DNA of 52,277 nt. Source: Anaerolineales bacterium (GTDB lineage: Bacteria; Chloroflexota; Anaerolineae; Anaerolineales; Villigracilaceae). Each line of letters begins with the position of its first letter. The stretch's first letter is position 1. The position numbers were made by a program, and so were the translations under genes. Under the pieces are notes generated by a model. The model worked only from the letters and a program-made list of their open reading frames with translations. It ran no database searches and had not been told where the DNA came from. The stretch is from the NCBI GenBank assembly GCA_017882145.1, contig JADGQB010000003.1:1-52277 (forward strand), written 5' to 3'. Positions 8,261-17,320 of this stretch are shown in pieces.

Positions 8261-10066
8261 TCAAACGCTCAGATATTTCGCCAGGAATTCCATCCGGCGT
8301 ATTTCGGAATCCAGTATGTTTACTCTTTTCAAGAAAGCGTGGCCCTCGTCTTCGTAAATGATCAATTCCACTTCTTTACCCATTTGCCGCAGGGTAGCTT
8401 CCGCCTCAATCGAATCGCTCACCGGGCAGCGTGCGTCATGCCTGGCGCAGATCAACTGCAGCGGTGCAAGGATGCGGTCCAGGAAGAAGCTCGGGGAACG
8501 TTCCTTCCATAGTTCATGGTTTTCAATTGGATCACCAAAATTTTCGATATCCCACTGCTGCAAGTCTGGTCGGATTTCATTATGGTTGGTGAACCAATTC
8601 AGGAATGGGACAAATGCCGATCCGGCTGCCCATAGATCCGGATAACGCGTCATGCAGGAAGCGGTCAAATAGCCGCCATGGCTGCGGCCGGTGACCGCAA
8701 TCCGCTTGGGATCGCACAGGCCTTCCCGTTGGAGAAAGATTGCTCCGGCTGCTACATCATCCGTATCCACTCCACCAAAGTCAAAACGACTGGCTTCCTG
8801 CCACTCTCGCCCGTAACCTGTCGAGCCACGATAGTTGGGTGTCAGAACCGTCCAGCCGCGGCTGGCCATGTGTGCCATGAGCGGGTACCAGGTCATCTCG
8901 AAAAACCAATCCGGTCCTCCATGCACGAGAATGACCGCCGGTCCGGGTTTTGGCTGCTGGGATTTGAACAACAGTGCAGGTACAGGTGTCCCATCCATAC
9001 CGGGGTAGGAAATTTCCTCTGGCATGGTGAACGCTGCATCTGCCAATTCAGCCGGAAGGGAATGGGTCAATTGGGTAAACTTCCCCGTTGCCAGGGAAAA
9101 CAACCACAAGTCATCTGGTTGACGAGGGTTATCAAAACCAAGAACGATATGGTTGCCATCTGGCAGGAAATGCGGCAGGTAATGTACGCCTGGTTCGATC
9201 TGAAATCTTTGCGGCGGCTCGCCAGGTTTCTGTATCGCCAGCCAGGATACTGTACCGCGGTTGAAAATATAAGCGATCTGGCTTCCATCCGGCGACCAGT
9301 TTGGGAATTGCTTTTCCCCTTCCCCATCTGACAACCAGGTGATGCGCTGTGTGGAAATTTCGTAGATGCCAACGTTATTGAAGCCGTGGTTATCTGAGGA
9401 GAACGCCAGGTATCGGCCATCCGGTGACCAACTGGCCTGACCGGCATCGATCGGCTCACCCTGGTCATTGATCCGGATGGCTGCGCCGCTCTCAATTTGA
9501 ACGATATATATTCCAAAATCAATCCCGCTGGCCTCAACCACCACTGCCAACCGGCGGCCATCCGGCGACCAACTCACCTTCCAGGCAGGATATCCGGCAT
9601 CCAGTATTTGACGTATTTTTCGATCAGCGATTGACAAAACATAAACATTAAATTGACCGGTCAGATCTGAAATGAATGCGATTTGGCTTCCATCCGGGGA
9701 CCAGGCAAAGGATGCCTGCAAACCCCCGCTCATATTTAAGGTCAGGTCGGATTGTTCCGATGTAGCGAAATCATGTAGAAAGATGTGGAAGTCTTCACTG
9801 CCGTCAAAATCCACCACATAGGCCAAATGCTGCCCATTGGGTGAATAGCGTGGGTTAAATTTACCCCCTGGTCCGCGCGAGACCTGCTTGGGCTGTGAAT
9901 TGACTGGATCGGAAAGATCCCGGTCCGGGCGGATGGATATCTCGAATATCTCCCATTGTCCATCCGGATTCCAGGAATAAGCCAGACATAGACCGTCCGG
10001 AGAGATAGCAAAACCCATCTCAAGTTCCACACAAGGAACTCGTATCAAAGCCCCTAAATCAATCAT
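8261..10066 (-). CDS. S9 family prolyl oligopeptidase-like serine peptidase
   Basis: The 601-residue protein has an N-terminal beta-propeller of TolB/WD40-like repeats (about residues 1-340, with repeated WSPDG motifs) and a C-terminal alpha/beta-hydrolase domain. The catalytic triad is readable: Ser462 in GRSHGG, Asp544 in RHDARCPV and His576 in DEGHAF. The propeller restricts access, so such enzymes cleave short peptides or small peptide conjugates, such as acylaminoacyl peptides. There is no signal peptide, so it acts in the cytoplasm. It lies 12 bases after the second ABC ATPase gene and runs into the third MttB-family gene, which fits a role in hydrolysing whatever the importer brings in. 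A lipase or esterase activity is less likely but cannot be excluded. Confidence 0.92.
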   Translation of the reverse strand: MIDLGALIRVPCVELEMGFAISPDGLCLAYSWNPDGQWEIFEISIRPDRDLSDPVNSQPKQVSRGPGGKFNPRYSPNGQHLAYVVDFDGSEDFHIFLHDFATSEQSDLTLNMSGGLQASFAWSPDGSQIAFISDLTGQFNVYVLSIADRKIRQILDAGYPAWKVSWSPDGRRLAVVVEASGIDFGIYIVQIESGAAIRINDQGEPIDAGQASWSPDGRYLAFSSDNHGFNNVGIYEISTQRITWLSDGEGEKQFPNWSPDGSQIAYIFNRGTVSWLAIQKPGEPPQRFQIEPGVHYLPHFLPDGNHIVLGFDNPRQPDDLWLFSLATGKFTQLTHSLPAELADAAFTMPEEISYPGMDGTPVPALLFKSQQPKPGPAVILVHGGPDWFFEMTWYPLMAHMASRGWTVLTPNYRGSTGYGREWQEASRFDFGGVDTDDVAAGAIFLQREGLCDPKRIAVTGRSHGGYLTASCMTRYPDLWAAGSAFVPFLNWFTNHNEIRPDLQQWDIENFGDPIENHELWKERSPSFFLDRILAPLQLICARHDARCPVSDSIEAEATLRQMGKEVELIIYEDEGHAFLKRVNILDSEIRRMEFLAKYLSV

Positions 10067-10078
10067 GGAGTTCTTTCT

Positions 10079-11062
10079 TTAGACCAGATGGCAAGCGACC
10101 CAATGCCCGCTGATCACTTCCCGCCACTCGGGTACATCTTGATGACACTTTTCGACTGCAATTGGGCAGCGTGGATGGAAGCGGCAACCGGGGGGTGGAT
10201 TAAGTGGGCTGGGAACATCCCCCGCCAGGATGGTTCGGCGGCGTGCACGATCCTTTTTGGGATCCGGTATCGGTACTGCCGAGAGCAGCGCTTTTGTGTA
10301 AGGGTGGAGCGGGTGTTCATACAATTCGTCACGGGCGGCAAGCTCAACGATCACGCCCAAGTACATCACCGCCACCCGGTCACAAATATGCCGGACCATG
10401 CTAAGGTCGTGCGCAATAAAAAGATAGGTTAAACCAAGGCGGTCCTGTAAATCTTCAAGCAGGTTCACCACCTGCGCCTGGATGGATACATCCAATGCAG
10501 AGATCGGTTCATCACAAACGATGAACTTCGGGTCTGAGGCCAGGGCACGCGCAACGCCTATTCGCTGGCGCTGTCCACCTGAGAATTCATGCGGAAAACG
10601 GTTCAGGTGTGACGGGCTGAGCCCCACCAGCCGCAAGAGCTCGCGAACGCGATCGGTGCGTTCCGCCTCGCTCGAAATTAAATGGTGAACACGCAAAGGT
10701 TCGCCGATAATGGCGCTGATTGTCCAGCGCGGGTTGAGCGAGGCGTAAGGATCCTGAAATATGATCTGCGCCTTGCGCCGGATGGCCATCATCGTAGGGC
10801 CATGTGCCTTGCGCAAGTTATGTCCATCGATGGTGATTTGTCCATCCGTGGGTGGGTACAAACCGAGCAGTGTCCGCCCGGCAGTTGTCTTTCCACAGCC
10901 ACTCTCACCGACCAGTCCGAGAGTTTCGCTTGGAGCGATGAAAAATGATATTCCGTCAACTGCACGCACCGTCCCCACCTGGCGTTGGATCAGGATTCCA
11001 CGCATAACCGGGAAATGCTTGACGAGGTTGTTGACTATGACCAGCGGCTGGAGATCGGTCAT
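10079..11062 (-). CDS. Peptide-type ABC transporter ATP-binding protein (DppF/OppF-like)
   Basis: This is the second ATPase of a dipeptide/oligopeptide importer. It shows Walker [10 protein letters not shown], the signature [10 protein letters not shown], Walker [13 protein letters not shown] and the H-loop [10 protein letters not shown]. The C-terminal oligopeptide-transporter extension has cysteines in [10 protein letters not shown], which in this family bind a 4Fe-4S cluster or zinc. I chose ATG 11062, which overlaps the stop of the preceding ATPase gene as ATGA and follows GGGAG; a start at 11095 would add eleven residues inside the neighbour. Together with the next four genes upstream it forms a complete importer. 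Confidence 0.94.
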   Translation of the reverse strand: MTDLQPLVIVNNLVKHFPVMRGILIQRQVGTVRAVDGISFFIAPSETLGLVGESGCGKTTAGRTLLGLYPPTDGQITIDGHNLRKAHGPTMMAIRRKAQIIFQDPYASLNPRWTISAIIGEPLRVHHLISSEAERTDRVRELLRLVGLSPSHLNRFPHEFSGGQRQRIGVARALASDPKFIVCDEPISALDVSIQAQVVNLLEDLQDRLGLTYLFIAHDLSMVRHICDRVAVMYLGVIVELAARDELYEHPLHPYTKALLSAVPIPDPKKDRARRRTILAGDVPSPLNPPPGCRFHPRCPIAVEKCHQDVPEWREVISGHWVACHLV

Positions 11063-12048
11063 TGTAGCTCTCCCATTTTTACATCCAACCAGCAAGCCAT
11101 GGAATGCTCGTTTCCCAAAGCTTTGAGAGGCGGATTCTCCAGCCTACATTTTTCTACAACATACTCGCAGCGCGATGCGAATGGACAGCCTGACGGTTCG
11201 ACCAATAAATTAGGCGGCGCGCCGGGGATTGATTTGAGACGACTTTCGCGTCGGCGCTCTGCATGTGGCAGGGCAGCCATTAAGGCCAGTGTGTAAGGAT
11301 GGCGCGGGTTTTCATAAAGTGTATCAACATCCGCTTCTTCGACGATGTATCCGGCATACATGACGATAACGTGCTCAGCCAACCCGGCCACCACGCCCAA
11401 ATCATGCGTGATCCAGATGATGCTCAGGCCAATCTTGTCGCGCAGCTCCTTGACGAGTTCTATGATCTGGGCCTGGATGGTCACATCCAGAGCCGTGGTT
11501 GGTTCGTCGGCGATCAACATGGTCGGATTACAAGCCAACGCCATGGCAATCATTACCCGTTGGCGCATTCCTCCGGAAAACTGGTGCGGATAATCCCCAA
11601 GACGCTTTGAAGGATCAGGAATACCAACCAGCTCCAGCAGATCGACGGCGCGCTTCCGAGCCTGGTCCGGCTGGTAATTAAGATGGACACGCAGCGGTTC
11701 GGTCAATTGACGGCCGATGGTTAGTACCGGGTTAAGCGAGGTCATTGGATCCTGGAAGACCATGGCTATCTCTTTGCCACGGATATCACTCTGCATGCTG
11801 TTTTCGCTCAATTTAAGCAGATCCTGACCGTGATAATTTACAATTCCACTGACAATCTCACCCGGTGGGATGGGGATGAGGCGCAAAAGCGACATCATCG
11901 TGACTGATTTACCGCATCCACTTTCTCCAACAACTGCCAGGGTTCCCCCTTCTTCCAGGCTGAACGAAACGCCGTTCACAGCAAAGACAGTCCCTTCCGG
12001 TGTGTGGAAACGGGTTATGAGGTTTTTGACTTCGAGAAGAATAGTCAT
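11059..12048 (-). CDS. Peptide-type ABC transporter ATP-binding protein (DppD/OppD-like)
   Basis: This is the first ATPase of the importer. Walker A is GESGCGKS, the signature is FSGGMRQRV, Walker B is [12 protein letters not shown] and the H-loop is [11 protein letters not shown]. The C-terminal extension has [13 protein letters not shown], the cysteine-bearing tail of oligopeptide ATPases. The likely start is ATG 12048, seven bases after the permease stop, with GAGG upstream. A longer frame from 12108 would overlap the permease gene by about 50 bases and add 20 residues unlike the family. It drives import together with the second ATPase and the two permeases. Confidence 0.94.
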   Translation of the reverse strand: MTILLEVKNLITRFHTPEGTVFAVNGVSFSLEEGGTLAVVGESGCGKSVTMMSLLRLIPIPPGEIVSGIVNYHGQDLLKLSENSMQSDIRGKEIAMVFQDPMTSLNPVLTIGRQLTEPLRVHLNYQPDQARKRAVDLLELVGIPDPSKRLGDYPHQFSGGMRQRVMIAMALACNPTMLIADEPTTALDVTIQAQIIELVKELRDKIGLSIIWITHDLGVVAGLAEHVIVMYAGYIVEEADVDTLYENPRHPYTLALMAALPHAERRRESRLKSIPGAPPNLLVEPSGCPFASRCEYVVEKCRLENPPLKALGNEHSMACWLDVKMGELQ

Positions 12049-12055
12049 AGGTGCC

Positions 12056-13018
12056 TCATATCGTACGGCTGCGGGGGTCGAGCGCATCGCGCAGTCCGTC
12101 TCCAACAAAATTAATGCTCAGGACAATGAGCAGTATCAGTAATCCGGGGAAGAGCCACAGCCAGTATGCTTTATCTATATAGTTGTAGGCACCTTCGAGC
12201 ATATTACCCCAGGTGGCAGTCGGCGGACGAACGCCCAGCCCGAGAAAGCTGATATACGCTTCGAGGGTGATGGCGTTGGCGACACCCAGCGTCGCTGACA
12301 CGACTATGGGAGCAATGCTGTTTGGGAGGATATGGCGGAAGATGATATCGAATGTGGATGATCCTGTCGCGCGCGCTGCCAGTACGAATTCGCTCTCTTT
12401 CAGCGTCAGGAATTCGGCGCGTACAATCCTTGCCAGGTAAGGCCAGGAAGTCAGGCCAATAATGGCGATGATGACAACCACGCTCCCGCTGAATTCCCGC
12501 CCGAGGATGGTGAGATTGGGGATATTGCCTGCGAAGAATTTTGCCATGACCAGTAACAGGAATATTTGCGGAACGATCAGGATGGCTTCGGTAAAACGCA
12601 TCAACAGGCTGTCAACCAGGCCGCCGAAATAACCGGAAACAGCTCCAATAATGATTCCCAATGTTGTTTCAAGCATTACGGCAATCAGGCCAATTAGCAG
12701 GGAGATCTGTCCGCCGTAAATGGTGCGGGCCAGGATATCCCTTCCGATCACGTCAGTGCCGAAGGGGTGCACTGACGATGGCGGCTGCAGTGCAATGCCG
12801 GTATCGTTATAGTTGGCGAATTTTTCGCTAAAAACAAGCCCGCCAAGCGTGCAATATAAGATCATCAAGACCAGGATGCCCACTCCAACCAATGCCATTT
12901 TATGGCGTCGGAACTTCAACCAGGCCATTTTACTGAGCGTAAGCGGCGGGGCTTCCAGTTCGTCCAGGGAAAGCGGTTTCAATGGTTGGATATTCGGTAA
13001 AGGATTTGCGACTGTCAT
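12056..13018 (-). CDS. Peptide-type ABC transporter permease (DppC/OppC-like)
   Basis: This is the second inner-membrane subunit of the importer, about 320 residues from ATG 13018. A polar N-terminal tail of about 30 residues leads to the first membrane helix, followed by the small OppC N-terminal domain and a BPD_transp_1 domain with about five helices. The EAA-type cytoplasmic loop that contacts the ATPase is visible as EFVLAARATGSSTFDIIFRHILPNS. Motifs HPFGTDVIGRDILART and GNMLEGAYNYI are typical of DppC proteins. It starts seven bases after the first permease and stops seven bases before the ATPase, so expression is coupled. Confidence 0.94.
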   Translation of the reverse strand: MTVANPLPNIQPLKPLSLDELEAPPLTLSKMAWLKFRRHKMALVGVGILVLMILYCTLGGLVFSEKFANYNDTGIALQPPSSVHPFGTDVIGRDILARTIYGGQISLLIGLIAVMLETTLGIIIGAVSGYFGGLVDSLLMRFTEAILIVPQIFLLLVMAKFFAGNIPNLTILGREFSGSVVVIIAIIGLTSWPYLARIVRAEFLTLKESEFVLAARATGSSTFDIIFRHILPNSIAPIVVSATLGVANAITLEAYISFLGLGVRPPTATWGNMLEGAYNYIDKAYWLWLFPGLLILLIVLSINFVGDGLRDALDPRSRTI

Positions 13019-13025
13019 GGCGGCT

Positions 13026-14057
13026 CTAATTGTAGCGAATGCGAGGGTCCAGCCAGGCGTAAACAACGTCGGTGAGGATCTGGAAAACTACGACGGCAAC
13101 GGCGATCAACATCATGATACCCATAACCACCGGTGTATCGCCGCGTGAAACATGATCGATGAATAGTCGTCCCATGCCGGGCCAGGCGAAGATCCGTTCG
13201 GTCACCAGAGCCCCGCCCAGCAGGAAGGGCAGGTCGAGACCGACGATGGTAACGATCGGCAGGGAAGCATTTTTCAAGGCATGGATGAATACGGTTTCAC
13301 GGCGCGGTAGGCCTTTTGCGCGCGCCGTGCGGATATAATCCTGGTTCAAGGCCTCCAGCATCGTACTTCGGATATATCGGCTGTACCCTGAAAAGCTGTT
13401 GACCGAGATCACGGTCACCGGCAGAATCAAATGCCACAGCAGCTGACCGGGTGTCTGTCCCGCTTGAGGGTCGAACATCCCCACAGTAGGTAGATAGGGT
13501 AGTCCCCATCGTTTGAAGTTGACCGCGAAAATATACATGGCTCCCAATGCCAGGAAGAATATCGGCATGGAATAGCCAATGAAGGATAAAGTAGTTATCA
13601 GATTATCGAAAAACGAATACTGCTTTAAAGCTGAATAAACACCAATGAACAGCGCCCCTAGTACAACCACAAGTTCAGAAACCAACATCAGCAGAAGTGT
13701 GTTAGGCAGGCGCGATAGGATGAGTTGCATTGCTGGTTGCCTTGTCACCAGGGAAGTCCCAAAATCACCTCGCAGGACCCCCTTACGAATGCCGGGGGTT
13801 TCAGCTATCCCATCGCCGTTAATATCTACTTTTGTCCAGTCATTCCCTACCAGCCAGTAAACATATTGCACCAGGATCGGCTTGTCAAACCCAAACTGGC
13901 GGGCCAGCCGCTCGCGGTCTTCACGACGCGTTACCGAACGCCCGCCCATCGTGGCAAGCGGATCGCCCATGTTCTGCAACATTACGAACAGCAGGATGCT
14001 GATGAGGAACACAAGTGGAATTCCCTGTAAAAGGCGTCGAATAATATATCGGGTCAT
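13026..14057 (-). CDS. Peptide-type ABC transporter permease (DppB/OppB-like)
   Basis: This is the first inner-membrane subunit of the importer, 343 residues. The N-terminus (YIIRRLLQGIPLVFLISIL) forms the first helix and matches DppB proteins, followed by a periplasm-type domain and a BPD_transp_1 region with about five helices. The ATPase-contact loop reads DYIRTARAKGLPRRETVFIHALKN. One unusual point is an insert at about residues 70-90 containing DINGDGIAETPG, which resembles a calcium-binding D-x-D-x-D-G loop; this is seen in some relatives and its function is unknown to me. A perfect 13-bp hairpin separates this gene from the binding-protein gene upstream. Confidence 0.94.
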   Translation of the reverse strand: MTRYIIRRLLQGIPLVFLISILLFVMLQNMGDPLATMGGRSVTRREDRERLARQFGFDKPILVQYVYWLVGNDWTKVDINGDGIAETPGIRKGVLRGDFGTSLVTRQPAMQLILSRLPNTLLLMLVSELVVVLGALFIGVYSALKQYSFFDNLITTLSFIGYSMPIFFLALGAMYIFAVNFKRWGLPYLPTVGMFDPQAGQTPGQLLWHLILPVTVISVNSFSGYSRYIRSTMLEALNQDYIRTARAKGLPRRETVFIHALKNASLPIVTIVGLDLPFLLGGALVTERIFAWPGMGRLFIDHVSRGDTPVVMGIMMLIAVAVVVFQILTDVVYAWLDPRIRYN

Positions 14058-14080
14058 TGGATATTTGGGTAAACTTTGGA

Positions 14081-14115
14081 GGATGTTGCAGGAACCGGTT
14101 GGTCCTGCAACATCC
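14081..14115 (-). promoter_or_regulatory. Perfect 13-bp intercistronic hairpin after the binding-protein gene
   Basis: The bases GGATGTTGCAGGA (14081-14093) and TCCTGCAACATCC (14103-14115) are exact inverted repeats around a 9-base loop. The hairpin lies between the stop of the substrate-binding gene and the start of the first permease. No run of T follows on the minus strand, so it is more likely a 3'-end stabiliser or partial attenuator than a full terminator. Such hairpins commonly raise the binding protein level over that of the permeases. Confidence 0.75.
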
Positions 14116-14142
14116 AGTATCAGGAAGGATTAGGATCCGTAC

Positions 14143-15780
14143 TTACTTGATGGTCCATTCTCCAATATTATAGAGCGGCGTGGAGCCCGAAAGTTTAACA
14201 TTTTGCAGACGGCTGCTGAGCGCCCAGATGTCCGGATCAAGCCACAGGCTTAGCCAGTAAACCTGATCGTACATTATCTTCGTAATTTGATGGAAGGTTG
14301 CGACGCGCTGGTTGTAATCCACCTGGGTGGCCTGCTTTTGGAAGAGTCCATCCAGCTGCTTGTCGCACAGGAATTGGGCGTTCAACCCTTGCGGGTTTTG
14401 ATCGCTGGGGATCTCACTGCACAGCCAGTAGGCAATATCCGGATCGGGGAAGGCCGTGGGGACATCCGACCACTCGTAAATATCGAGTTCGCCGGAATAA
14501 GTCGGGCCTTTGTCCGCATAGCTGGCGAAAAAGATATCGCTGTCATAGTTCAATAACTCAACCTTGACGCCGACACTGGCCAGTTCCTGCTGAATGATCG
14601 CCTGCGCGCTCTGGCGGACATCCCGGGTCGTTGTGCCGTAGCGTAGGTCAAGCTTGACACCGTTCTTCTCACGCACGCCGTCAGACCCCATCACCCAACC
14701 AGCCTGGTCCAGCAGCGATTTGGCTTTCGCCGGGTCGAATGGGTACGGCTTCAGCGAAGGATCTACATAGGGCATATTATCCCATAGAGTTGCACCCGGC
14801 TTGGTCTTGCCGAGCAGCAGGTCTTTGGAAATCTTATCGCGATCGATCGCGTAAGCCAAAGCCTGTCGGACAAGCACATCTTTAAGGGCGGGATTACCCT
14901 TTTCACCCATGTTGAAGTACAAGCCTTCACTGTAGCCTGAGTTGACCGAGGCGATTTTCACACCCGCTTCCTCGAGCGGTGGGATGTCGGGATAGGAAAT
15001 AAATATACCGAGATCGCCGTCGCCTGTCTTGAGAGCGGCTACCTGCGCAGCGTCATCCGGAACGATGCGGACAAAAATCTCGTCCAGGCTGGCCTTTTTA
15101 CCCCAAAACTTGTCATTCCTTACAAACCGCAGGAACGACCCGGATTGCCATTCGGCGAATACAAATGGGCCCGCTCCGACGGTCGGAGCTTTATTCCATG
15201 CAGCGTTATCCAGTGTGCCGTCTTTTTGGAAGACCGGGTTCAGGATGTGTTCCGGGAGCATGCCTTTCCAGAAGGATAACCACGGCGCAAACGGCGCATC
15301 GAATTTCATCACCACAGTGCGATCATCGGGTGTTTCGAGACTGGCAAGCTTACTGTACGGATAGGTCGTCGCCACGGCATTTTTGGGATTGATATACATC
15401 TCGTAGGTGAATTTAAAATCCGCCGAAGTGATCGGCTGACCGTCTGACCAGATGATATCCTTCCGTAGATGCATGGTAATGGTCTTGCCATCCGCGGATA
15501 AACCGCCGTTTTGGATGGTTGGTAATTCGGTTACAAGGTTTGGATAGGGTTTATTCTGATCATCATACTGCCATGCCCACACATCAAAAGCCTGCTGCAG
15601 GATTTGGGAGAAATACATATTTGTGTACATCGTGTTCAAGGATTCAGGCTCTTGGGTAAAAATCAGCGTTGCCACCTTCTTGGCGGCAGGATTCTGGGCC
15701 GTACCACTACAGCCCCCCAGGAGCATGCTCGCGACGATCAAAACTGCTAAACCTGTATACAAAACAGATTTACGTGACAT
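14143..15780 (-). CDS. Peptide-type ABC transporter substrate-binding lipoprotein (family 5)
   Basis: This 545-residue lipoprotein is the extracytoplasmic receptor of the importer (SBP_bac_5 family, which binds peptides, nickel, opines or other small ligands). The N-terminus is a lipoprotein signal peptide with lipobox LLGGC; Cys24 would be lipidated and anchor the protein to the membrane. Family motifs include LRKDIIWSDGQPITSADFKFTYE, split here by its usual spacing, and a QALAYAIDRDKI segment. An AAAGGAGG ribosome-binding site lies just before the ATG, stronger than those of its neighbours, which fits high expression. It sits between two MttB-family genes and the permeases. The ligand cannot be read from sequence; the context suggests a methylated amine conjugate. 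Confidence 0.94.
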   Translation of the reverse strand: MSRKSVLYTGLAVLIVASMLLGGCSGTAQNPAAKKVATLIFTQEPESLNTMYTNMYFSQILQQAFDVWAWQYDDQNKPYPNLVTELPTIQNGGLSADGKTITMHLRKDIIWSDGQPITSADFKFTYEMYINPKNAVATTYPYSKLASLETPDDRTVVMKFDAPFAPWLSFWKGMLPEHILNPVFQKDGTLDNAAWNKAPTVGAGPFVFAEWQSGSFLRFVRNDKFWGKKASLDEIFVRIVPDDAAQVAALKTGDGDLGIFISYPDIPPLEEAGVKIASVNSGYSEGLYFNMGEKGNPALKDVLVRQALAYAIDRDKISKDLLLGKTKPGATLWDNMPYVDPSLKPYPFDPAKAKSLLDQAGWVMGSDGVREKNGVKLDLRYGTTTRDVRQSAQAIIQQELASVGVKVELLNYDSDIFFASYADKGPTYSGELDIYEWSDVPTAFPDPDIAYWLCSEIPSDQNPQGLNAQFLCDKQLDGLFQKQATQVDYNQRVATFHQITKIMYDQVYWLSLWLDPDIWALSSRLQNVKLSGSTPLYNIGEWTIK

Positions 15781-15819
15781 TCTTCCTCCTTTGCATATTG
15801 GGCCAATTATTTAGCACAA

Positions 15820-15856
15820 GCGCCATCGAAAGTGGGTATCCCTGTTCTGATGGCGC
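15820..15856 (-). promoter_or_regulatory. Perfect 8-bp hairpin before the binding-protein gene
   Basis: GCGCCATC (15820-15827) and GATGGCGC (15849-15856) are exact inverted repeats with a 21-base loop that can itself fold (GGG/CCC). The hairpin lies in the 83-base gap between an MttB-family gene and the binding-protein gene. No T-run follows on the minus strand. It could be an RNA-processing or stabilising element at the 5' end of the binding-protein message. Confidence 0.6.
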
Positions 15857-15863
15857 ATGACGA

Positions 15864-17315
15864 TCATCCCAATTTTGGCAGAGCATCCATTCCGGCCTTG
15901 CGGGCCAAATTTTCTACCATCGTCCGTAATTCACGCTCCTGCTCAGGTGAATAACATGGTGGCTCGTATGCAGCCAGCAGTTCACGAGTGCGTGTTTTTG
16001 CCCGGGCAAATGTATCGGGACTGCCAGAGGCCTGCCAACCTCTTATGGAATCCCGATCGATGACTGACGATGGAAGATGCTGTTCTTTGGAGAAGAGATC
16101 GCGGGTAACTTTTTGTTTCAGGAAATCGCCTTTGAAATTAATTCCTTCAAAGAGGGCAGTTGCAAGCGTTTCAGTTCGAACCTGGATGCCAGCCACCAGG
16201 CGCAAGGCCATGCCAATCCCCTCGGCATCCACCACCAATTTTTCCGGGCTTTGACAGGCCAGGAAATCCAACATACCTGCCCCGGAGATCATATTGATGC
16301 CCGCCAGCGCCCCAATGATGGCCGTTACTCCGCTTTCAAGTCCGGCCTGGGCATCCACAACCTTTGCGTCGGACGCACCCAGGTAAGCGTGCGTGGGCAG
16401 ATTTAAGGATTTTCCCACCTGTGCGTACGCAGCGTCAATCATGGCCGTTTCGATGGCGCCCATCGGGGTGGTGCCATGGCGCATATCAAAGATCGCCGGT
16501 GCCCCTCCCCAAACAATCGGCGCGCCCGGGTTGGCGAGCTGATGGATGGCAATCCCGCTCAAGCTCTCCGCAGCATGTTGTACAACCGACCCAAGCAGAG
16601 TCACCGGGGCAGCCGCCCCTGCAAGCGGCATCGAGATAAGTTGTGCCGGAACGCGTGCCTTCGCCAACTCAATCAGATTGTTTGCGCCAAAATCACTCCA
16701 GATCAACGGAGGCGATGGACACACATCGAAAACCGCTTGAGGTTTATCCGCCAATGCCTGACGCCCGCCTGCGAATAGACCCAACATGTCAAACATGATT
16801 GGCAAGTTTTGGACCGAAAACGAGCCAGTCACGATGGGTTTCTGCGAATACATGAGGACTACATAAAGCCGGTAGAAGTCGCCGATCGTCTTGGGGACTT
16901 CATTGCAAACGATGGCAGTCGATTGGGCAGCGTACTCCGGAAGCATTTCCGCTACCTTCACTACCCGCGCCAGGTCTGGGGTATAGGAGGTTTTGTGTTC
17001 CAGTGTATCTGGATCAAGGATATGAACGCCCGATGATCCGGGATCAAACTGGACTGCATCCCCCCCATACCAAACCTTCGGCTGCCCTTTCCGGTCATAT
17101 AGACAGAACTCATCCGGCGTGGTTTCCAGTGCTTTTCGGATAATTTTTTCCGGGATGTTGACCACATCTCCATTGGCCGAAGCGCCTGCGGCAATCAGCA
17201 TTTCACGCGCCGCGGCAGACTGGACTTTGATGCCCGGTTTTTGCATTAATTGGAATGCTTCATCCAAAATACGGGCGATCAAGTCTAGTGACAATAATTC
17301 AAGTTTAGGTTGCAT
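15864..17315 (-). CDS. MttB-family corrinoid-dependent methyltransferase, paralog B
   Basis: This is a 483-residue member of the trimethylamine methyltransferase superfamily, expected to move a methyl group from a methylated amine to the corrinoid protein encoded two genes upstream. The frame has no internal amber codon and ends in TGA, so pyrrolysine is not used. The putative cofactor-facing segment reads GASDAKVVDAQAGLESG at about residues 313-329, close to the pattern I remember from glycine betaine-type members. The ATG lies five bases after the stop of paralog C. It is clearly divergent from A and C over most of its length, so it probably takes a different substrate. The exact substrate is unknown. 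Confidence 0.92.
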   Translation of the reverse strand: MQPKLELLSLDLIARILDEAFQLMQKPGIKVQSAAAREMLIAAGASANGDVVNIPEKIIRKALETTPDEFCLYDRKGQPKVWYGGDAVQFDPGSSGVHILDPDTLEHKTSYTPDLARVVKVAEMLPEYAAQSTAIVCNEVPKTIGDFYRLYVVLMYSQKPIVTGSFSVQNLPIMFDMLGLFAGGRQALADKPQAVFDVCPSPPLIWSDFGANNLIELAKARVPAQLISMPLAGAAAPVTLLGSVVQHAAESLSGIAIHQLANPGAPIVWGGAPAIFDMRHGTTPMGAIETAMIDAAYAQVGKSLNLPTHAYLGASDAKVVDAQAGLESGVTAIIGALAGINMISGAGMLDFLACQSPEKLVVDAEGIGMALRLVAGIQVRTETLATALFEGINFKGDFLKQKVTRDLFSKEQHLPSSVIDRDSIRGWQASGSPDTFARAKTRTRELLAAYEPPCYSPEQERELRTMVENLARKAGMDALPKLG

Positions 17316-17320
17316 TGGGG

